Source: an uncultured Brevinema sp. (GTDB taxonomy: Bacteria; Spirochaetota; Brevinematia; Brevinematales; Brevinemataceae). From it: a DNA stretch of 52,219 nucleotides. The position numbers and the translations under genes were made by a program. The DNA is taken from the NCBI GenBank assembly GCA_947038195.1, contig CAMQVI010000006.1, positions 1 to 52,219 on the forward strand, in the 5' to 3' direction. Positions within the stretch are counted from its first letter, which is position 1; every line of letters starts with the position of its first letter. Below the pieces are notes generated by a model. It made no database searches. It was not told where the DNA came from and saw only the letters and a list, made by a program, of their open reading frames with translations. Of this stretch, positions 16,169-25,235 are shown piece by piece.

Positions 16169-17269
16169 TTAGTATATTTTTTTTAGTTTTGTTCCATAAT
16201 AAAAATGCCTTAAAATTTGAGGGTACTTAGCTCCTCTTCTCGCTAGCTCTTGAGCTTCCCATTGCCCCATGCCTACCCCATGCCCAAAACCCGAGCCTTG
16301 AATGACAAGATGCCCCGAATTAGAGACTTTTACCTGAGCCAAAGTACTTTTCATTTTTGAAGAGCCTAGTTTACTGCGAAAATGATCCCCTCTAACCGTT
16401 TTCACTTTACCTTTATTATCTTTAATCTGTATATATTCTATGCGCCCCGAGAGAGTGCGAGATTTAACCCCTACCTGAGTGATTTTACTCGTTTTATATT
16501 GTTGTTGTAATTTAGTTAAAGGAATCTTCATCGTCCACTGCTTATTGGGATTTTGAGAAGAATGGTAGCTTTTTATAGGTCTAAGATAAGGTTTATTATC
16601 CCCTATTTCGAGCCCAGCAGCGCTTACCCCCCCTATAGAAGAAGAAAAATAAGACTTTACAAGAGCCCCATTATAGGTAAGGACTTGACCCTTTGTAGAA
16701 AGCACAGCCTGTGTCGTTTTAGGATGCTCTGAAGAAATCCCTCTATACACCTGAGACCTAGTATCATTATAAAGATCAAATTTTCTCGATTTATTTTTTC
16801 GATTTCTCTTCATTTCGTAAAGAGCGTAGGTTCTTGCCGCTACTGCTTGAGCTTTCAAGGCTTCCTTATCCCATGATTTGTAAACTTCAGCAGGTACAAC
16901 ACTCAAAAGATATTCCTCTAAGCCCACATAATTAACCATAGATAAAGTGTATTTTTCTCTATGAATAACCAAATCACCTCTATAAGCAATCCCATTAGCT
17001 TTAAAAGCTTTTACCCCTTCTAGTTTTAGATAAGAAGTTTTATAAAGTTTATCATTAATGAGTAGCCCTTGTTTATGAAACTGTACTTTAAAGGGTTTTT
17101 GCCCCCTCATTTTTTGTTCCCCTATCTCGATGCTGTATTGTCCTTTACTAGGGCTTATAGAATAGCTTTTAGACGTTCCTAATAAGACCCTTGTAGATGG
17201 ATCTTTCGCATAAGACAAAGAATTTAATAAAAATAGAGAAAGAAAAATAAATAGAATTTTTTTTAACAC
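16169..17269 (-). CDS. SpoIID/LytB-domain protein (peptidoglycan-acting, exported)
   Basis: Exported protein with a signal peptide (cleavage near SLSYA) and a SpoIID/LytB domain. In the family's best-studied member this is a lytic transglycosylase acting on denuded glycan. Signature blocks are VVPAEV, EALKAQAVAARTYAL, then DTRSQVYRG, SSSIGG and the C-terminal GFGHGVGMGQWEAQ. A frame opens at an ATG at 17299 but lacks a ribosome site; a GTG at 17269 follows GAGGGA and directly begins the signal peptide, so I use it (366 residues). Non-sporulating spirochaetes carry such proteins, probably for wall remodelling or septum turnover. Third gene after the TPR-NHL-VWA gene and coaE. Confidence 0.85.
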   Translation of the reverse strand: MLKKILFIFLSLFLLNSLSYAKDPSTRVLLGTSKSYSISPSKGQYSIEIGEQKMRGQKPFKVQFHKQGLLINDKLYKTSYLKLEGVKAFKANGIAYRGDLVIHREKYTLSMVNYVGLEEYLLSVVPAEVYKSWDKEALKAQAVAARTYALYEMKRNRKNKSRKFDLYNDTRSQVYRGISSEHPKTTQAVLSTKGQVLTYNGALVKSYFSSSIGGVSAAGLEIGDNKPYLRPIKSYHSSQNPNKQWTMKIPLTKLQQQYKTSKITQVGVKSRTLSGRIEYIQIKDNKGKVKTVRGDHFRSKLGSSKMKSTLAQVKVSNSGHLVIQGSGFGHGVGMGQWEAQELARRGAKYPQILRHFYYGTKLKKIY

Positions 17270-17332
17270 AAATCCCTCACTTCTCAAGTGTATCGACATT
17301 TAGCTTGGGTAAACTTGAAAAACTGGGCTAGC

Positions 17333-17902
17333 TTATTGAGAGAGAAAAAGAGTGTTTTGTATTTGAGTGTAGAGATGATCAGTATCTTCGCTATTATCAA
17401 AAATATAATCGGCGAGACCCTTGTGATTAGCAATTTCTTTTTGAGATTCTAATACTCTTTCTATCCACTCAAGAGAGTGTCCTCTTTGGATAAGACGAGG
17501 GATAAGGACTGAAGGATTCACTTCTATATAAAGCATTTTAGTATAAGAAATAAGATCTCTTACCTTATAAAAAAAAGCGCCTTCTATAATGATATTTTGT
17601 TCTTCATGATTTTTTATGAGTGTATTGGTTTTTTGTATGATGAGGGGATGGGAAAAAGTAGTGAGTTTTTTTAGTTGAGAAGAATCTTCAAATACTAATT
17701 GACTTAGTAATTGCCTATCCACTTTTCCCGAGGGGGCAATATCTTTCCCAAATAATGCTATTAAGCCTTTATTATTTTCTTCTAAGACCTCATGACCTAA
17801 GAGGTCTTGATTGATATAAAAAAAGTTTTTGGACTCAAGGTATTTAGAAAGCGTACTTTTGCCCGTTCCTACCATACCATAAAGCCCTAAAATCTCTCTC
17901 AT
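17333..17902 (-). CDS. coaE: Dephospho-CoA kinase
   Basis: Last step of coenzyme A synthesis: ATP-dependent phosphorylation of the ribose 3' hydroxyl of dephospho-CoA. 189 residues with a P-loop GMVGTGKST at 9-17, the NQDLLGHEVL segment that replaces the usual DAD region, an FSHPLI block and a basic LIQRGHS lid. The usual DxD aspartate pattern is altered here (NQD), so the enzyme is somewhat divergent. Its ATG overlaps the stop of the preceding gene by one base. Confidence 0.8.
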   Translation of the reverse strand: MREILGLYGMVGTGKSTLSKYLESKNFFYINQDLLGHEVLEENNKGLIALFGKDIAPSGKVDRQLLSQLVFEDSSQLKKLTTFSHPLIIQKTNTLIKNHEEQNIIIEGAFFYKVRDLISYTKMLYIEVNPSVLIPRLIQRGHSLEWIERVLESQKEIANHKGLADYIFDNSEDTDHLYTQIQNTLFLSQ

Positions 17903-19995
17903 TATTCCTCTTCTAGGGGAGGGAAGAAAGATTCGGTAAGATTAATCCCTCCCTTCGTAGGTGTAGGGACATAGTAGCCACCTGTCGTTACTCCCGATAT
18001 ACCAAAACGTTCTAAGCTTACCACCATATCTACCCACAATCCAGGAACATCACTATAATTATAGCCATTGTATTCTACTAAATACTCTAAAGGGGTGGAG
18101 TTTTTGATCGTACTGTGAAGTTGTATAATATCTTCAGCATTTCTTGTAGCGTTTAGATACTTCCCATAAGATCCATTAGATATTTTTTCCCAAAAATCAT
18201 GATTTTCATCACTAAAATTAACAACATAAATAGGGATGCTATTTTGATCTGCGTAGGTTTTAATAATCTCAGAACTATAAGTGGTAAAGGATTCTGAAAG
18301 CCCTTTCCCAGAAGTAAAGACTACAACGGCTCTATTTCTCAGATTGTTCAATAGCCCTGTAATTCCATCGTAAATAGGAACATCCCATGTATCTACAGAA
18401 GCACTTTGAGCCTGATGATTGGTAATAAAGCTCCAAGATCTAGCTATATTAGCAGGAGTTACCCCTGATTTTATTGTTTTATTATCTACTAAAATAACTT
18501 CTATATTGTCATCTCCATTCATATTACTGACAAAGTTTTCATAGTAATATTCTAATTGAGGCATATATTCATCCATTGCTAGACTTTTATCAATAATAAA
18601 AGTTATGAGCATTTTCTGTCTATGATCCTCTATTGCCCCTGTAAAAAGATCTTGTACAGGAAGATCGAACTCCGTAACGCTAAGCTCTTCTTTTTTAAGA
18701 TCTGTCAAGGGGGAGCCGTCTGTATGTCTAGCTCTTACTAAAGCATAGATATAAGGATATTTATCTGTTAAGACTTGAGATACTTCTAAATTAGCATTTC
18801 CATAAATACCTTGTAAAGGATTATATATAGCTACTTTTTCACTATTAAAGTCTGTTCTCCATAAAATCCCATCTTTATCTTTTATAAGATCAAAAGGTGC
18901 CACCAATCTAGGTATACCATTGTCAAAAGACCTTGAATTTTTTCCAACTACATCATAAGCATAAAGAACACCTGTACTATCAGAAATATAAATCTCATTA
19001 CCATCTGCATACAATCCTCTAGGCTCTTGAAGAAATTCTTCCCCTATATAGTCTATAAAATTCCCATCCCCATCAAATTGAGCAATACGTCCTTTTTTAT
19101 TAGAATCAATATCTGTCACATAAATCAGCCCTTCGTGTTGTATAATATCTGTGGGTCTAAAAAGGTGAGCCTGACCAAAGGAATAGACATGAGTGCCATC
19201 AAGATGAAATTTTTGAATACGATTATTTCCATTATCAACGACATAGAGATATTCATCTTCACTGATAAATAAACCCATAGGGCCTGATATTTGATTGGAC
19301 AAAGTCCCTACTGTTCCGAATCGAAAGTCCACATTAGCTCTTATATCTCTATTAAAAACAATAATTTCATTTTTTTTATAATCAGCTACATAAAGTTTAT
19401 CACCAGATAAAGCTAAGCCCATAGGCATTTCTAAGTGACCAGGGAAAAAAAGTCTAGGGCCGTATTTTTGAACAATACTATTAGCCCCATCCATTTCAAC
19501 TACAAGTTTTTTACCCACAGAGGATATGTATTTTTTATCATTTATTTCATCATACACTATGAAGGACGTTCTAAAAACATCATGCCCCCCTTGTACAAAT
19601 CCATCATAATATTCTCTAAAGATATAAGGATCATCATATTTATAGCCTTTATCTAGAGATAGACGGAAATAAAGAGAGTTTAGCTGTTCTTTGACCTGAT
19701 GATCGGCGACGCCCATTGTCACCAGTTCTTCCCATATTCTTATCGCATTTTGAGCGTATCCAGCGTATAGGTAGGACAAACCCAATCTATACTTAGCCGC
19801 ATGATTGAAAGGCTCATAAGACAATGATAATTCAAAAGATTGGATAGCAGCTGCATATTTTCTTTCGTTAAAAAGCGTTATCCCATTTTTCATCTCTTGA
19901 GTAGATAAACTTAAGTTTACAATATTTTGAGAATAAACAGGCATCGCTAAAATCACATTCATAAAAAGGACAAGAATAACTAGTAACTTTTTCAA
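17902..19995 (-). CDS. Secreted TPR / NHL-propeller / von Willebrand A protein
   Basis: A 697-residue exported protein with three parts. After a signal peptide (ends near PVYSQ) come about two TPR units (residues about 30-110). A six-bladed NHL-like propeller follows (about 150-400), with repeats such as EMPMGLALSGDKLYVAD, QISGPMGLFISEDEYLYVVD and LQEPRGLYADGNEIYISD. The last third is a VWA-like fold beginning at LITFIIDKSLAMDEY, in which the metal-site DxSxS appears as DKSLA. Similar TPR-NHL proteins are known in treponemes. A role in the periplasm or at the surface as a scaffold is likely. Translation starts at a TTG at 19995 behind AGGAG. First gene of the operon with coaE and the SpoIID-like gene. 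Confidence 0.8.
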   Translation of the reverse strand: MKKLLVILVLFMNVILAMPVYSQNIVNLSLSTQEMKNGITLFNERKYAAAIQSFELSLSYEPFNHAAKYRLGLSYLYAGYAQNAIRIWEELVTMGVADHQVKEQLNSLYFRLSLDKGYKYDDPYIFREYYDGFVQGGHDVFRTSFIVYDEINDKKYISSVGKKLVVEMDGANSIVQKYGPRLFFPGHLEMPMGLALSGDKLYVADYKKNEIIVFNRDIRANVDFRFGTVGTLSNQISGPMGLFISEDEYLYVVDNGNNRIQKFHLDGTHVYSFGQAHLFRPTDIIQHEGLIYVTDIDSNKKGRIAQFDGDGNFIDYIGEEFLQEPRGLYADGNEIYISDSTGVLYAYDVVGKNSRSFDNGIPRLVAPFDLIKDKDGILWRTDFNSEKVAIYNPLQGIYGNANLEVSQVLTDKYPYIYALVRARHTDGSPLTDLKKEELSVTEFDLPVQDLFTGAIEDHRQKMLITFIIDKSLAMDEYMPQLEYYYENFVSNMNGDDNIEVILVDNKTIKSGVTPANIARSWSFITNHQAQSASVDTWDVPIYDGITGLLNNLRNRAVVVFTSGKGLSESFTTYSSEIIKTYADQNSIPIYVVNFSDENHDFWEKISNGSYGKYLNATRNAEDIIQLHSTIKNSTPLEYLVEYNGYNYSDVPGLWVDMVVSLERFGISGVTTGGYYVPTPTKGGINLTESFFPPLEEE

Positions 19996-20162
19996 AAGGG
20001 GCTCCTAATAGAATAAAATTATTATTTTATATAATAAAGTGTCTTTTACATAGACATCACATTATAGAGTTATTTCATAATATTGTCAAAATAATAGCTT
20101 TTAGCCTAAGAAAAGGGATATAATAACCGATAAAAAGTTAATTGTATCATAAGAGGTTCTTA

Positions 20163-20630
20163 ATGAAAATACGTATTTTTCTTCTTTTAGTGTTGATCCC
20201 TTTATTCACCCATTCACAGGGTGCTCCTCCATCTACCATTTCCACCAGAATTCCTAATATAGAATTAAACAACGTAGATTTTATGTATCAGCTGGAAGGG
20301 ACTGTTTGGATGACGGTGAATATCAAAGAGAAATCCGATTATTATGTTTTTTTTCATAATGGGAAACAAGCTAGAGCTAAAGTAGCTCAAGGGCAAGCTG
20401 TTACCCTCCCTACCCTCTATTTTCCTATGAAATATATTCAAGCTGGTGTAGAGCCCAATTCTGCTATTATCCTCATAACTACTCAAGAGAGGATCCTCTA
20501 CTATTCTATTAGGCTCATCACTCCTTATTATCTTGGTATTTCTGCAGGATTTAACACTATAGAGCCTTTACTCAAATATAAATTAAGCGACTACTTCAAA
20601 GATGGTGTTCTTCTCCAAATTGTATATTAA
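20163..20630 (+). CDS. Small exported protein of unknown function
   Basis: 155 residues with a clear signal peptide (MKIRIFLLLVLIPLFTHSQG). The mature part has alternating hydrophobic and polar residues, a beta-rich look and no motif I recognise. An in-frame TTG 21 bases upstream is not needed: the ATG at 20163 follows AAGAGG at good spacing. It is divergent from the TPR-NHL-VWA gene. A -10-like TATAAT stands near 20119. Confidence 0.65.
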   Translation: MKIRIFLLLVLIPLFTHSQGAPPSTISTRIPNIELNNVDFMYQLEGTVWMTVNIKEKSDYYVFFHNGKQARAKVAQGQAVTLPTLYFPMKYIQAGVEPNSAIILITTQERILYYSIRLITPYYLGISAGFNTIEPLLKYKLSDYFKDGVLLQIVY

Positions 20631-20700
20631 TATTTTTATCCTATTTCCCCAATCCCTTACCTAAAAATCTCAAGTATTTCCCCAATCCTAAAATAACTAT
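20631..20700 (-). pseudogene. Remnant of an unidentified gene end, duplicated at 21341-21395
   Basis: The minus strand reads ILGLGKYLRFLGKGLGK and TAG; bases 20638-20690 match 21341-21393 (both contain the TCCTATTT, AATCCCT and ACCTAAAAA blocks). No complete gene is attached to either copy. Confidence 0.4.
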
Positions 20701-20717
20701 CAACTTGCTTTTTAATT

Positions 20718-21212
20718 CTAATCTATAAAATGAACTTTCGTTACATTATATCTATCAATAGGTACACTAGGTTTTTCTGCATACCCACAAGGAACCATAC
20801 AAAATGCCTTCACATTACTTGGAAGATTTAAAACTTCAGCTACTCTATCCATAACTTCGATTTCAGGAGCCACCCCTAAAAAAACACCACCTAGACCTAG
20901 CTGATCAATAGATAATAGCATATTTTGAGTCGCTATAGCCAAGTCAATTTGTGCAAAGTCGCTATATTTCACATCCTCTCTATAGCAAGGTATAAAAGCC
21001 ATAGGAGCGTTTTTTATACAGGATGCATATGCGCTACATTTTGATAATTTTTCCAAAATATCTTTATTAGCTGTAACATAAAACTCCCATGGTTGTTGGT
21101 TAGTCGTTGATGGACCTGCCATACCAGCCCTTAGAATTTTTTCTATTTTTTCATCCTCAACTTTTAACTCTAAAAATTTTCTAACACTTCTTCTACGAAA
21201 AATACTTTCCAT
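20718..21212 (-). CDS. Nitroreductase-family flavoprotein
   Basis: 164-residue FMN-dependent oxidoreductase. The FMN-phosphate site RRRSVRKF is at residues 6-13, followed by the family blocks AGMAGPSTTNQQPWEF (about 30-45), a dimer-helix region (DLAIATQNMLLSIDQLGLGG) and CGYAEKP near the C-terminus. Members reduce nitroaromatics, quinones or flavins with NAD(P)H; the physiological substrate is unknown. AAGGAG ribosome site 8 bases before the ATG. A broken second copy lies upstream at 21396-21530. Confidence 0.9.
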   Translation of the reverse strand: MESIFRRRSVRKFLELKVEDEKIEKILRAGMAGPSTTNQQPWEFYVTANKDILEKLSKCSAYASCIKNAPMAFIPCYREDVKYSDFAQIDLAIATQNMLLSIDQLGLGGVFLGVAPEIEVMDRVAEVLNLPSNVKAFCMVPCGYAEKPSVPIDRYNVTKVHFID

Positions 21213-21340
21213 AATCCATTCTCCTTACATCTTAAATAAATTTTATGTTTAATTTTATCATAATAAACTATTTTATACAAGTACTGTCATGCGAAGTTTG
21301 GATTGCTCACCTATTTTTACCCCCTAAAATCTCTTGTCTT

Positions 21341-21530
21341 TTTTATCCTATTTCACGAATCCCTCACCTAAAAAAATTTTAATATTTTCCCATAAAATAG
21401 TATTAAACTTCCATTCTCTTTTTTATTTCCATCGATAAAAAAATCTTCATATGATTTGGTAAATTTAAAAAATTCCCTATTTTCACTTTCGATATTTATT
21501 TCTAAAAATTTTCTAACACTTTTTCTGTGA
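21341..21530 (-). pseudogene. Decayed nitroreductase copy
   Basis: The minus strand from 21526 reads RKSVRKFLEINIESEN, matching RRSVRKFLELKVEDEK of the intact gene. It then jumps to REFFKFTKSYEDFF, matching the WEFYVTANKDILE segment with about 20 residues lost between, and stops soon after. The end joins a sequence shared with 20638-20690. The 516-base gap 21213-21728 holds this remnant, a hairpin at 21592-21614 (ATAGGTC/GACCTAT) and the next promoter, but no intact gene. Confidence 0.7.
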
Positions 21531-21659
21531 AAATACAAAAAAATCCCCTAAAATCCCCCTATTTTTCGACTATTTTTCTAAAATAAGTATTATAGGTCAT
21601 TTTTAAAGACCTATTTTCCCTTTCAAATTGACACTTTAGCTCATTTTATTGAATTTTAT

Positions 21660-21700
21660 TGTCATAATAGTGACACTTTTTCACCTTTTTATGATATAAT
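21660..21700 (+). promoter_or_regulatory. Putative promoter with a 16-bp palindrome
   Basis: TGTCA-TAATAG-TGACA (21660-21675) lies just upstream of a -10 TATAAT (21695-21700), 29 bases before the ATG at 21729. The right half-site overlaps a weak -35, so an activator or repressor site is plausible. Confidence 0.45.
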
Positions 21701-21728
21701 ATTTATAATAATAAAAAAGGAATATTAT

Positions 21729-22226
21729 ATGGAAAAAAATTATTTTATCAGTTTTGGGATTCTTTTAGTCACTTGGTCAGATGGCTATGACGAACAAGAA
21801 GACAGATCTCTTGAACAAAAAGAAGAGGCTCTTCTATCCCAATCCATCCTTCTTTACAATGCCCTAAATTACATTATAACAGCTAATTACGATACAGAGA
21901 AAGCTTTAGCTGCCGTACCAGAAGAGATGTTTGGGTTTTATGAAAATATTTTTCAAACAATAGAAAGTGTCTACAGTAATATTGATTCTATCTTCAAAAA
22001 CGAAGAAGCTAAAAAATACGTGGAGGCTTATGGACGCATGATCCATTCCCTCTTAGACGAGCATTTCTACCAAAAAGAAACCATCAATCTTTTAGAAAAA
22101 AGCAATTTTTCCCTTAAAATCAAACAAGGTCGTGTCTGTTTAGAAAAGCTTAAACAAGTAGACTACAACCCTGCTCCTGACACGTTCGTTCACCCTATTT
22201 TCCCTTTATTACAATCTTTTCTTTAA
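21729..22226 (+). CDS. Hypothetical protein, mainly helical
   Basis: 165 residues, not recognised. Starts with a short hydrophobic stretch (YFISFGILLVTW) that is not a clear signal peptide, then charged, probably alpha-helical sequence rich in Glu, Lys and Tyr, ending in a proline-containing hydrophobic tail. AAAGG site before the ATG, its own promoter region and its own terminator support a real single-gene unit. Confidence 0.6.
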   Translation: MEKNYFISFGILLVTWSDGYDEQEDRSLEQKEEALLSQSILLYNALNYIITANYDTEKALAAVPEEMFGFYENIFQTIESVYSNIDSIFKNEEAKKYVEAYGRMIHSLLDEHFYQKETINLLEKSNFSLKIKQGRVCLEKLKQVDYNPAPDTFVHPIFPLLQSFL

Positions 22227-22260
22227 AATAAAAAACCTCTCAAATGAGAGGTTTTTTATT
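22227..22260. terminator. Terminator between convergent genes
   Basis: AATAAAAAACCTCTCA pairs with TGAGAGGTTTTTTATT; symmetric, so usable by the hypothetical gene and by glgB from the other side. Confidence 0.88.
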
Positions 22261-22299
22261 TTATTCTATCTTATATAATTAGCTATGATTTTATCACCT

Positions 22300-24447
22300 T
22301 TAATAGGGGTGTACTTTGAAAATCACTGCAGCTAAAGGTCCTACGTTAATAGACATAGAGTGTCCCATTTCTTGCCAAGGGATATCTTCAGAATGTACAT
22401 AATGATTATTTAGAACATTAGCTCCCCCATAATGGGCACTATCACTATTAAAAATCTCTTGATAAGCCCCTCCAACAGGAACGCCTATTCTATAATTTTC
22501 TTTTACAACAGTATTAAGGTTTAATATGACAACGACTCTATTATCGTCTCTATCTTTTCTTACCCACATAAGCAGTCCAGACTCGCTATTATCACAATCT
22601 ATCCACATAAATGTACTAGGGTCACTGTCTAATTGATGAAGAGCTGATTCGTTTTTGTAAAGATTATTAAGATCTCTTACCAAATAACGTACCCCAGCAT
22701 GGAGTATATAGTTATTCAAATGCCAATCTAAAGAGCTATCTTCTTTCCACTCCAACCAAGGTCCCCACTCCTGCCCCGCAAAGAGTAATTTTTTACCAGG
22801 ATGTGCCCACATATAAGCATACATAAGCCTTAAGTTGGCAAATTTTTCCCATTCTCCACCTGGCATTCTATCTAATAACGTACCTTTACCGTGAACAACT
22901 TCATCATGAGAAAAAGGTAGAATAAAACGCTCACTAAAAGCATATACGAGGGAAAAAGTTATTTCTGGATGATGCCAAGATCTGAAGAGAGGATTGACTC
23001 CAAAATAAGATAAAGTATCATTCATCCAGCCCATATTCCATTTATAGGTAAAACCCAATCCTCCCTGTTCTGTAGGAGTCGTAACCCCAGCATAAGAGGT
23101 GGATTCTTCAGCAATAGTCATTACCGTAGGGTGATAACGTTGTATTTCTGCTTGTAGGGATTGGAGGAATTCTATAGCTTCAAGATTTTCTCTACCACCA
23201 TATTTATTAGGAATCCACTCCCCTTCCTTTCTGGAATAATCTAAGTACAACATAGACGCCACCGCATCTACTCTAAGTCCATCTATATGAAACATATCTA
23301 ACCAATACAAAGCACTTCCTACGAGAAACTGCCTTACTTCTTTTCTACCAAAATTAAAAATATGTGTCTTCCAATCATGATGCCATCCTAAGCGAGGATC
23401 AGCATGCTCATAGAGTGCCGTCCCGTCAAATTTAGCTAGACCATGTTCATCATAAGGAAAGTGAGCAGGAACCCAGTCAATAATAACACCCACTCCTCTT
23501 TTATGCATATAATCTACAAAATACATAAAATCATGAGGTGTTCCATAACGAGAAGTAGGAGCAAAATACCCTGTAACTTGATAACCCCAAGAACCATCAA
23601 AGGGAAATTCCGTAACAGGCATTAATTCTATATGAGTAAAACCTTCTTCTAAAACATAATTAGCCAAAGGTTCTGCTATATCCACATAAGACATCGTTTC
23701 ATTATTTTCATCTCTAATCCAAGAGCTTAAATGACATTCATAAATACTAAGGGGTTCGTCTATATGTAAAGTTCTATTGTCTAACCATTCTTTGTCTTCC
23801 CATTCATAGCCATCTGGATTATAAGCAATTGATGCTGTTTTAGGTCTAAGCTCTGCATAAATAGTGTAAGGGTCACTTTTTTCAACAATAACACCTTGGC
23901 TATTTTCTATAGCGTATTTATAAGTAGCACCATTGAAAGATCCTGGAACAAATATTTCCCAAACTCCTGTGAGTCCTCGAGGGCGCATATAATGCCTATT
24001 GTCGTCCCATCCATTAAAAGAACCTACCAATCTTACGCTTCGAGCATTTGGAGCCCACACAGCAAATAAAAGCCCTCTAACACCTTCATGTTCTATTTCG
24101 TGAGAGCCTAAAATCTCCCATATACGTCTATGAGTCCCTTCAGAGAAAAGATGCAGGTCAAAATCGCTAATTACAGGAGAAAAAGCATAGGAATCTTTTC
24201 TTACCCATTCATCATGGTCATTTTTATAACGCAATTCATAATCAAATTTTTCGTCAAGCTCTCTATAAAAAAATCCATTCTCATCTTTAGCGAGGGGCAG
24301 TGCTTTACCGCTCTTTAAATTAATAATCTCTATCTGGTTAGCTCCATTATGAAGAACACGTATACAATATTTTTTATTCTCTTGATGCATTCCCAATACA
24401 GAAAAGGGATCTTTTTTTATTGTTTCCCATAATTTTTTGATAGGCAT
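22300..24447 (-). CDS. glgB: 1,4-alpha-glucan (glycogen) branching enzyme
   Basis: GH13 enzyme (715 residues) that creates alpha-1,6 branches in glycogen in the cytoplasm. It has the long N-terminal form: an N1 carbohydrate-binding module, then a CBM48 (FAVWAPNARSVRLVGSFNGW). The catalytic barrel shows all four GH13 regions: DWVPAHFP, GLRVDAVASMLY (nucleophile Asp near 390), AEESTSY (acid Glu near 444) and LPFSHDEVVHGKG (Asp near 513). AGAGGA ribosome site. Glycogen phosphorylase is encoded 23 kb away, so the two glycogen genes are not in one operon. Confidence 0.95.
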   Translation of the reverse strand: MPIKKLWETIKKDPFSVLGMHQENKKYCIRVLHNGANQIEIINLKSGKALPLAKDENGFFYRELDEKFDYELRYKNDHDEWVRKDSYAFSPVISDFDLHLFSEGTHRRIWEILGSHEIEHEGVRGLLFAVWAPNARSVRLVGSFNGWDDNRHYMRPRGLTGVWEIFVPGSFNGATYKYAIENSQGVIVEKSDPYTIYAELRPKTASIAYNPDGYEWEDKEWLDNRTLHIDEPLSIYECHLSSWIRDENNETMSYVDIAEPLANYVLEEGFTHIELMPVTEFPFDGSWGYQVTGYFAPTSRYGTPHDFMYFVDYMHKRGVGVIIDWVPAHFPYDEHGLAKFDGTALYEHADPRLGWHHDWKTHIFNFGRKEVRQFLVGSALYWLDMFHIDGLRVDAVASMLYLDYSRKEGEWIPNKYGGRENLEAIEFLQSLQAEIQRYHPTVMTIAEESTSYAGVTTPTEQGGLGFTYKWNMGWMNDTLSYFGVNPLFRSWHHPEITFSLVYAFSERFILPFSHDEVVHGKGTLLDRMPGGEWEKFANLRLMYAYMWAHPGKKLLFAGQEWGPWLEWKEDSSLDWHLNNYILHAGVRYLVRDLNNLYKNESALHQLDSDPSTFMWIDCDNSESGLLMWVRKDRDDNRVVVILNLNTVVKENYRIGVPVGGAYQEIFNSDSAHYGGANVLNNHYVHSEDIPWQEMGHSMSINVGPLAAVIFKVHPY

Positions 24448-24487
24448 ATTGTCCTCTTATCTATATAATATTTAAACATGTTACTAT

Positions 24488-24515
24488 ATTATAGTACTTT
24501 CTTGAATATTATCAA
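24488..24515 (-). promoter_or_regulatory. Probable glgB promoter
   Basis: Minus strand: -35 TTGATA (24510-24515), 16-base spacer, -10 TATAAT (24488-24493) inside a small dyad ACTATA-A-TATAGT. Confidence 0.5.
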
Positions 24516-24611
24516 GTGTTATTTGAAAATTTTTATTTATTTTATTATCTTTATTCTAATAAGAAAAACCCTAAGTATCAAGAATTCAAAAGTAATACTT
24601 TTTTATTTACC

Positions 24612-24649
24612 TTGAATCAAAGGAAGAAATCATTTATAATAAAGTATAA
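24612..24649 (+). promoter_or_regulatory. Promoter of the ferritin-like gene, shared design with 35534-35573
   Basis: -35 TTGAAT (24612-24617), 17-base spacer, -10 TATAAT (24635-24640). The spacer CAAAGGAAGAAATCATT differs from that at 35540-35556 by one base, and both are followed by AAGTATAAAA. Around the -10 lies an imperfect dyad TTATAATA/AAGTATAA. Confidence 0.7.
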
Positions 24650-24675
24650 AAGAAGTCAAATAAAAGGAGAATACA

Positions 24676-25131
24676 ATGGCATTAAAATTGATAAAAGACG
24701 AAGTCTTAAAGGAAATGGAAGCGGTAAAGTGTTTTATTGAATTAGCAATTAAAGCACAAAAAGCAGGTTACACCACCGCAGCAGCTTATTTTATAGGACA
24801 AGCACAAGAAGATTGTGGACATGCCTTTAAATATGCTATAGCACTTGATAAACACGACGAGCTAGAGGGTAATGCTTCTATTAGTGAAATCGTAAAAACT
24901 TTTCAAGATTTAGAAGTAGGTGCTACAGGAAGAGTAACAGCTATTAGAGCTGAGGTAGAAAAAGAAGGAAAACAAAGCCTTTTACCATTTGTACACCATA
25001 TGTTAGAAGACCATTCCAATGAAGCTTACGAAGCTAAAAAACTTCTACAAAAAATCAATATCCTCGGAGTAGAATCTCTCAGTGATATTGAAGATCTCTT
25101 CCAAGATCTTATGGAAGAAGACGAAGATTAA
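24676..25131 (+). CDS. Ferritin-like diiron-domain protein
   Basis: 151 residues, mostly helical. Helix one has LKEMEAVKCFIELA and helix two FIGQAQEDCGHAFKYA with an ExxxH-type ligand pair. A later helix contains EKEGKQSLLPFVHHMLEDHSN cut by more His/Glu; these Glu and His spacings fit ferritin/rubrerythrin-type four-helix proteins. No C-terminal rubredoxin domain is present. It likely stores iron or detoxifies peroxide in the cytoplasm. AAAGGAGA ribosome site. The promoter resembles that of a lipoprotein gene at 35597, suggesting common control, perhaps by a Fur/PerR-type regulator (inference). Confidence 0.65.
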   Translation: MALKLIKDEVLKEMEAVKCFIELAIKAQKAGYTTAAAYFIGQAQEDCGHAFKYAIALDKHDELEGNASISEIVKTFQDLEVGATGRVTAIRAEVEKEGKQSLLPFVHHMLEDHSNEAYEAKKLLQKINILGVESLSDIEDLFQDLMEEDED

Positions 25132-25143
25132 ATTTTCAATCAC

Positions 25144-25181
25144 AAAAAAGCCTTATATTTTTATAATATAAGGCTTTTTTT
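25144..25181 (+). terminator. Terminator of the ferritin-like gene
   Basis: AAAAAAGCCTTATAT pairs with ATATAAGGCTTTTTT, 12 bases after the stop. Confidence 0.9.
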
Positions 25182-25235
25182 ATTGTATTTATACTTATTT
25201 TATGGTATAACTTAATACGATAAAAGGAGTTTTAT

